From contig CM121341.1 of NCBI GenBank assembly GCA_051530055.1, positions 744,001-808,000 on the forward strand: DNA of 64,000 nt, written 5' to 3'. The stretch comes from Neoechinorhynchus agilis (Eukaryota; Acanthocephala). Numbering within the stretch: the stretch's first letter is position 1; each line of letters starts with the position of its first letter. Shown here piece by piece: positions 61,005-64,000 of the stretch. Made by a program: the position numbers and the translations under genes. Below the pieces are notes generated by a model, which was given only the letters and a program-made list of their open reading frames with translations, had not been told where the DNA came from and did not search any database.

Positions 61005-61790
61005 TTAAAGCGTTATAAAAACGAGATATTTCTTTTCTTAACACCAACATCCTTTATCACGAATTCTTCGGTGACATCCTAGAAGCTTAAAAACACATTT
61101 CGACAATTCAAAAATCAGATATTTTATAGTGAGATGTTACCGAATCACAGTAGCTAATACTCGCATAATTTCGTATAGCTTAATTTGCATTCACAAAAAT
61201 GGACAGCCCTTTTTTTAGAATTTTTTTATATGTGGCTCAGCTGGTAGTCTTTTGATAGATATTTTTCCCATACACGGCCGAACGGACATACAGTCCAGCG
61301 ATTTCGGTCTGGGAAGCGCTGGTCTGCGCTCGATGCCCAGCGCAGACCAGCGCTTTATAAACCGAAATCGCTGGGCTGTGTGGACAGCCCTTGTTTCCCC
61401 TCTGTTACTTTCCCAGCCCATTTCCTTCGGCTGTTGTTTTTGCTAGGCTTAATATGTAGAAGTGGGGAAAATTATATATCAAAGAATCACTTTAATTGAC
61501 AATTAGCAATAACCGCACCTCGGTTTGCCCTCATCAGCTACTGCTTATAACCATATTAACGGATGGGGACCCAAAGGTACATGGGTCCTCCTAAACCTTT
61601 CTTTGTATCCAATAAACGTGTTATTGTTATAAATTTGCTGATATCAAGAATCGATGGAGGATTATTTTTTCCAAGGTGCGTTCAGGTATGTTTTTCTGTT
61701 TCCAAAAGGTCTTATTGATAACAACGCAGAAGAGCATTGGGTACCGAGATTGTTTTGGTATTTAGATTTTAAAGGCACAATTTGGAATGT
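61005..61790. other. Intergenic stretch with a GC-rich hairpin
   Basis: A hairpin at 61,296-61,373 pairs CAGCGATTTCGGT with ACCGAAATCGCTG and AGCGCTGGTCTGCGCT with its complement. It is GC-rich against an AT-rich background, probably a foldback element. The rest shows no gene; it might hold the 5' part of the adjacent gypsy fossil, but I cannot see an LTR. Confidence 0.6.
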
Positions 61791-64000
61791 TATTTAATCT
61801 TTCAAGGAACAGAAAAACTGCAACTCCTCGACGGAAGGACAGGACCATATTCCCAAAATAGATATCCAAATAAATGGAATCACAATCACAGAGGAATATG
61901 ATACCGGCGCGCAGTGTAGTCGTATTGACAATGATCGATTAGCGTGGAATAGGGCAGCCGACTTCGACTCCTGTTAAACCCCTGCGGGCGTATGGTGACA
62001 AATGTTTGCATACGCTGGAAAAATGCGAGATCAATGTAATTTTTGGAACGAGATAGGAACGATTAGAAGTTGTGTCGAAATTTATGGGCTGAATTATGTA
62101 TGCCGTAGCTTACCCTACCAGCAGGTTGAAACAGAAAGAGAATCCGCCGTTTCCACAATCGAACAGTTGTCAACTAAACATAAATCGATTCTGGACAGAA
62201 TGTTTCCTCCGAAATAGAATGTCCTTTTTTTGGAAGATGGATAACTCTAGCAGTTTTGAGGCATGAGGTGTAGATGCCATATAAAAAGCTGTGATTTATA
62301 ATGTGGGTAAGAGGGTAGATGAGTTCGGGGATGATGTAGCGAAGAGCCCAGTTTGGGATTTCGCAGCTGTAATACTTCATATGATGAAACTAATGGGAGT
62401 ATTGGCGAGTTGACAAAAGTTTCAGGTGTGGACGTGATAGATTGTGTGGTGTCTGATGTGGACCAGTGACTGTAAATTGAGTCAAGGTAGAGGTTCTGAT
62501 TAATGGAATCCAAAATCTGCTTTAATGCAGCGTAGGTCAAATTAGGGAAGGGATCCGCGTTGCGTAGACCAAGGGAGTAATTGACGGCCCGCCACCATGT
62601 TGAATTGCCACCCGAATGGATTTTAGAGGAAAGAAAGTTTTTGCGGGCGATAAGTATTTTGTTAGTTAGTGCTTTTTGTAAACGGGTAAGGTCTGGAGAG
62701 TTATTGCGATGGGCCTTAGAAGCTTGCCTTGTAAGAAGTTTCAAATGGGGGTTATCCATGGTGAATCCGAGTTAAAGATCCCAATGAATTTCTTGGGAAT
62801 AGTCGAAGTTAGGGAGCGAATATTAGAGTTGAACAATTTTATAAAAATTTTGATGTAATGATCACGTTTATCCCAGACGGTTAAACGGGTAGATTTATAC
62901 GCTGAGGTGGGGTGGAGGGTGTGCAAAGAGCAGAAGAGTGGTCAGAGTTGGCGGGGGGAGGAAGTTTAGAGGCGGATGAGTAGGCGTCGATATTTATGAA
63001 CACCTTTTCGAAGTGAGCGTCAAGACGAGTTGGGAAATCAATAAGTTGACGCAACTCGGAGAAGGACAGAAGCGGAAATAGATTATTGAAGTCTCCTGCA
63101 CGATGGACGCCAACAATGGTGAATTCTCTAATGCCGTTTTTCAGAGGAGCTATGAAATGGACTGCGATGAATTCTAGATCGGAGTTTTGTAGAGATCCTA
63201 TGAGAGATAAAAAGTATGGTAGCGATTGCCGTACGTAAATTGAGACCCCCTCCTGGACGATCCTCCCGGTATGCATGGTAGGATGGCCATTTCTGCGAAA
63301 ATGACTACGGCAGCTTTTGAGGTAGATAAAATGAGTGAAATTTCATCTAGTTTAGGAAGGAGGCCACGAGTAATCTAGTAGATTATGGTTTGGAAGGAAA
63401 TTTTGAAAATGGGGAAGAAAATTTGGAGCTGGGAGGAAAATTCTGGGAGTGGTATCCGAAGCACGATCATGCTTTTCAAGAAGTACGAGAATCTTTAACG
63501 ACGACCCGAGTTCTAATAACATTTCACATGGGCAAACCGACGCAGCTATGGTATGATGCAAACGAGAAAGGTCGTGGAGCCGTATTGATGCAAGTTAAGC
63601 ACGATGGAAATCCGTAACCGGTCGCTTACGATTCAAGGACTCTTAAAGGACCAAATAAAAACTATTCACAAGTCGAAAAAGAAGGACTGGATATCATTTT
63701 CGCCGTACGAAGATTTCATCAATACTTGGTTGGACGGAAATTTCAGCTATGCAGAGACTATAAACAACTGAAGTATATTTGCGGAGTTAACCGGTTGGCT
63801 AAGATGACGAACCAACGTTTAATCCGTTGGGGTATCGAAATATCCCTCGTAGACATGAATTGCGGTTAGAGGACGGAGTAATCCTGGTGTTGCAGCGTCT
63901 GTTGGTCCCTCAATCATTGAAAAATAAAACACTTGATGTCTTGCATACAGAACACCCAGGAATATCGGCGACGGGGGATCTGGCGATATACTAGTGCTGG
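61790..64000 (+). mobile_element. Ty3/gypsy-type LTR retroelement fossil (partial, runs off the window)
   Basis: A protease-like stretch (ITEEYDTGAQCSRID, DTGA active-site motif, about 61,870-61,930) is followed by a linker to 62,217. From about 63,460 an RNase H region reads GKPTQLWYDANEKGRGAVLM and later KNYSQVEKEGLDIIFAVRRF and HQYLVGRKFQL. The element is broken, with several disruptions, and its reverse transcriptase core is not visible. A LINE fragment in the opposite orientation separates the two parts. No terminal repeat is visible; the 3' end lies beyond the window. Confidence 0.75.
62225..63340 (-). mobile_element. CR1/Jockey-like LINE fragment (endonuclease to start of RT)
   Basis: On the minus strand: GVSIYVRQSLPYF, VGVHRAGDFNNLF and ANSDHSSAL (APE-type endonuclease, with the GDFN and SDH motifs), LTNKILIARKNFLSSKIHSG (linker), then NWALRYIIPELIYPLTHIIN and LKTARVIHLPKKG (start of RT). 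Frame changes show it is dead. It lacks the RT core and the 3' end, which is unusual because LINEs normally lose 5' ends. Confidence 0.7.

Overview
This is animal nuclear DNA, AT-rich, with compact genes and many very short introns (about 43-70 nt) ending in T-rich AG acceptors. It carries muscle and neuronal genes (troponin I, a neuropeptide-type GPCR, a neuronal calcium sensor), so it is a small invertebrate. Several genes have a splice acceptor a few bases before the ATG, and two same-strand genes (UTP14 and a TAF3-like gene) lie about 110 bp apart. That fits spliced-leader trans-splicing and operons, as in nematodes. I cannot name the species.

Layout. 0.2-8.0 kb (+): last two thirds of an unconventional myosin VII gene (end of motor, IQ, two MyTH4-FERM units, SH3). 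8-13.9 kb: gene-poor, with a 417-bp satellite-like array (9.6-11.2 kb) and two weak small-peptide candidates. 14.0-15.1 kb (+): a ParA-like ATPase of bacterial type with a ruined Walker A loop. 18.2-18.8 kb (+): troponin I. 19.7-24.9 kb (-): exocyst subunit Sec5/EXOC2, with a tRNA-derived composite repeat in one intron. 25.4-30.9 kb: palindromic repeats, a 376-bp higher-order array and LINE fragments. 31.2-32.3 kb (-): FMRFamide-receptor-like GPCR. 34.5-38.6 kb: a small proline-rich protein, a divergent ASPP-like ankyrin protein, a 103-residue unknown, and a neuronal calcium sensor. 39.1-43.8 kb (-): TAF3-like gene and UTP14, probably co-transcribed. 44.3-50.5 kb: large palindrome, LINE pieces and a fossil of a negative-strand RNA virus L (polymerase) gene, part of which has been amplified six times in tandem. 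51.7-55.5 kb (+): kinesin-4-like motor interrupted inside its motor domain by a 658-bp insertion flanked by TA. 57.3-58.0 kb (+): CCDC25. 58.4-61.0 kb (+): 26S proteasome ATPase PSMC6/Rpt4. 61.8-64 kb: Ty3/gypsy fossil with a CR1/Jockey-type LINE fragment inside it.

The genes are ordinary housekeeping, cytoskeletal and signalling genes with no single shared pathway. The unusual content is the kinesin insertion, the ParA-like gene, the viral L fossil with its internal array, and a repeat family that joins a foldback sequence to a tRNA-like SINE. All gene models come from reading codons, splice signals and remembered family sequences; no search was run.
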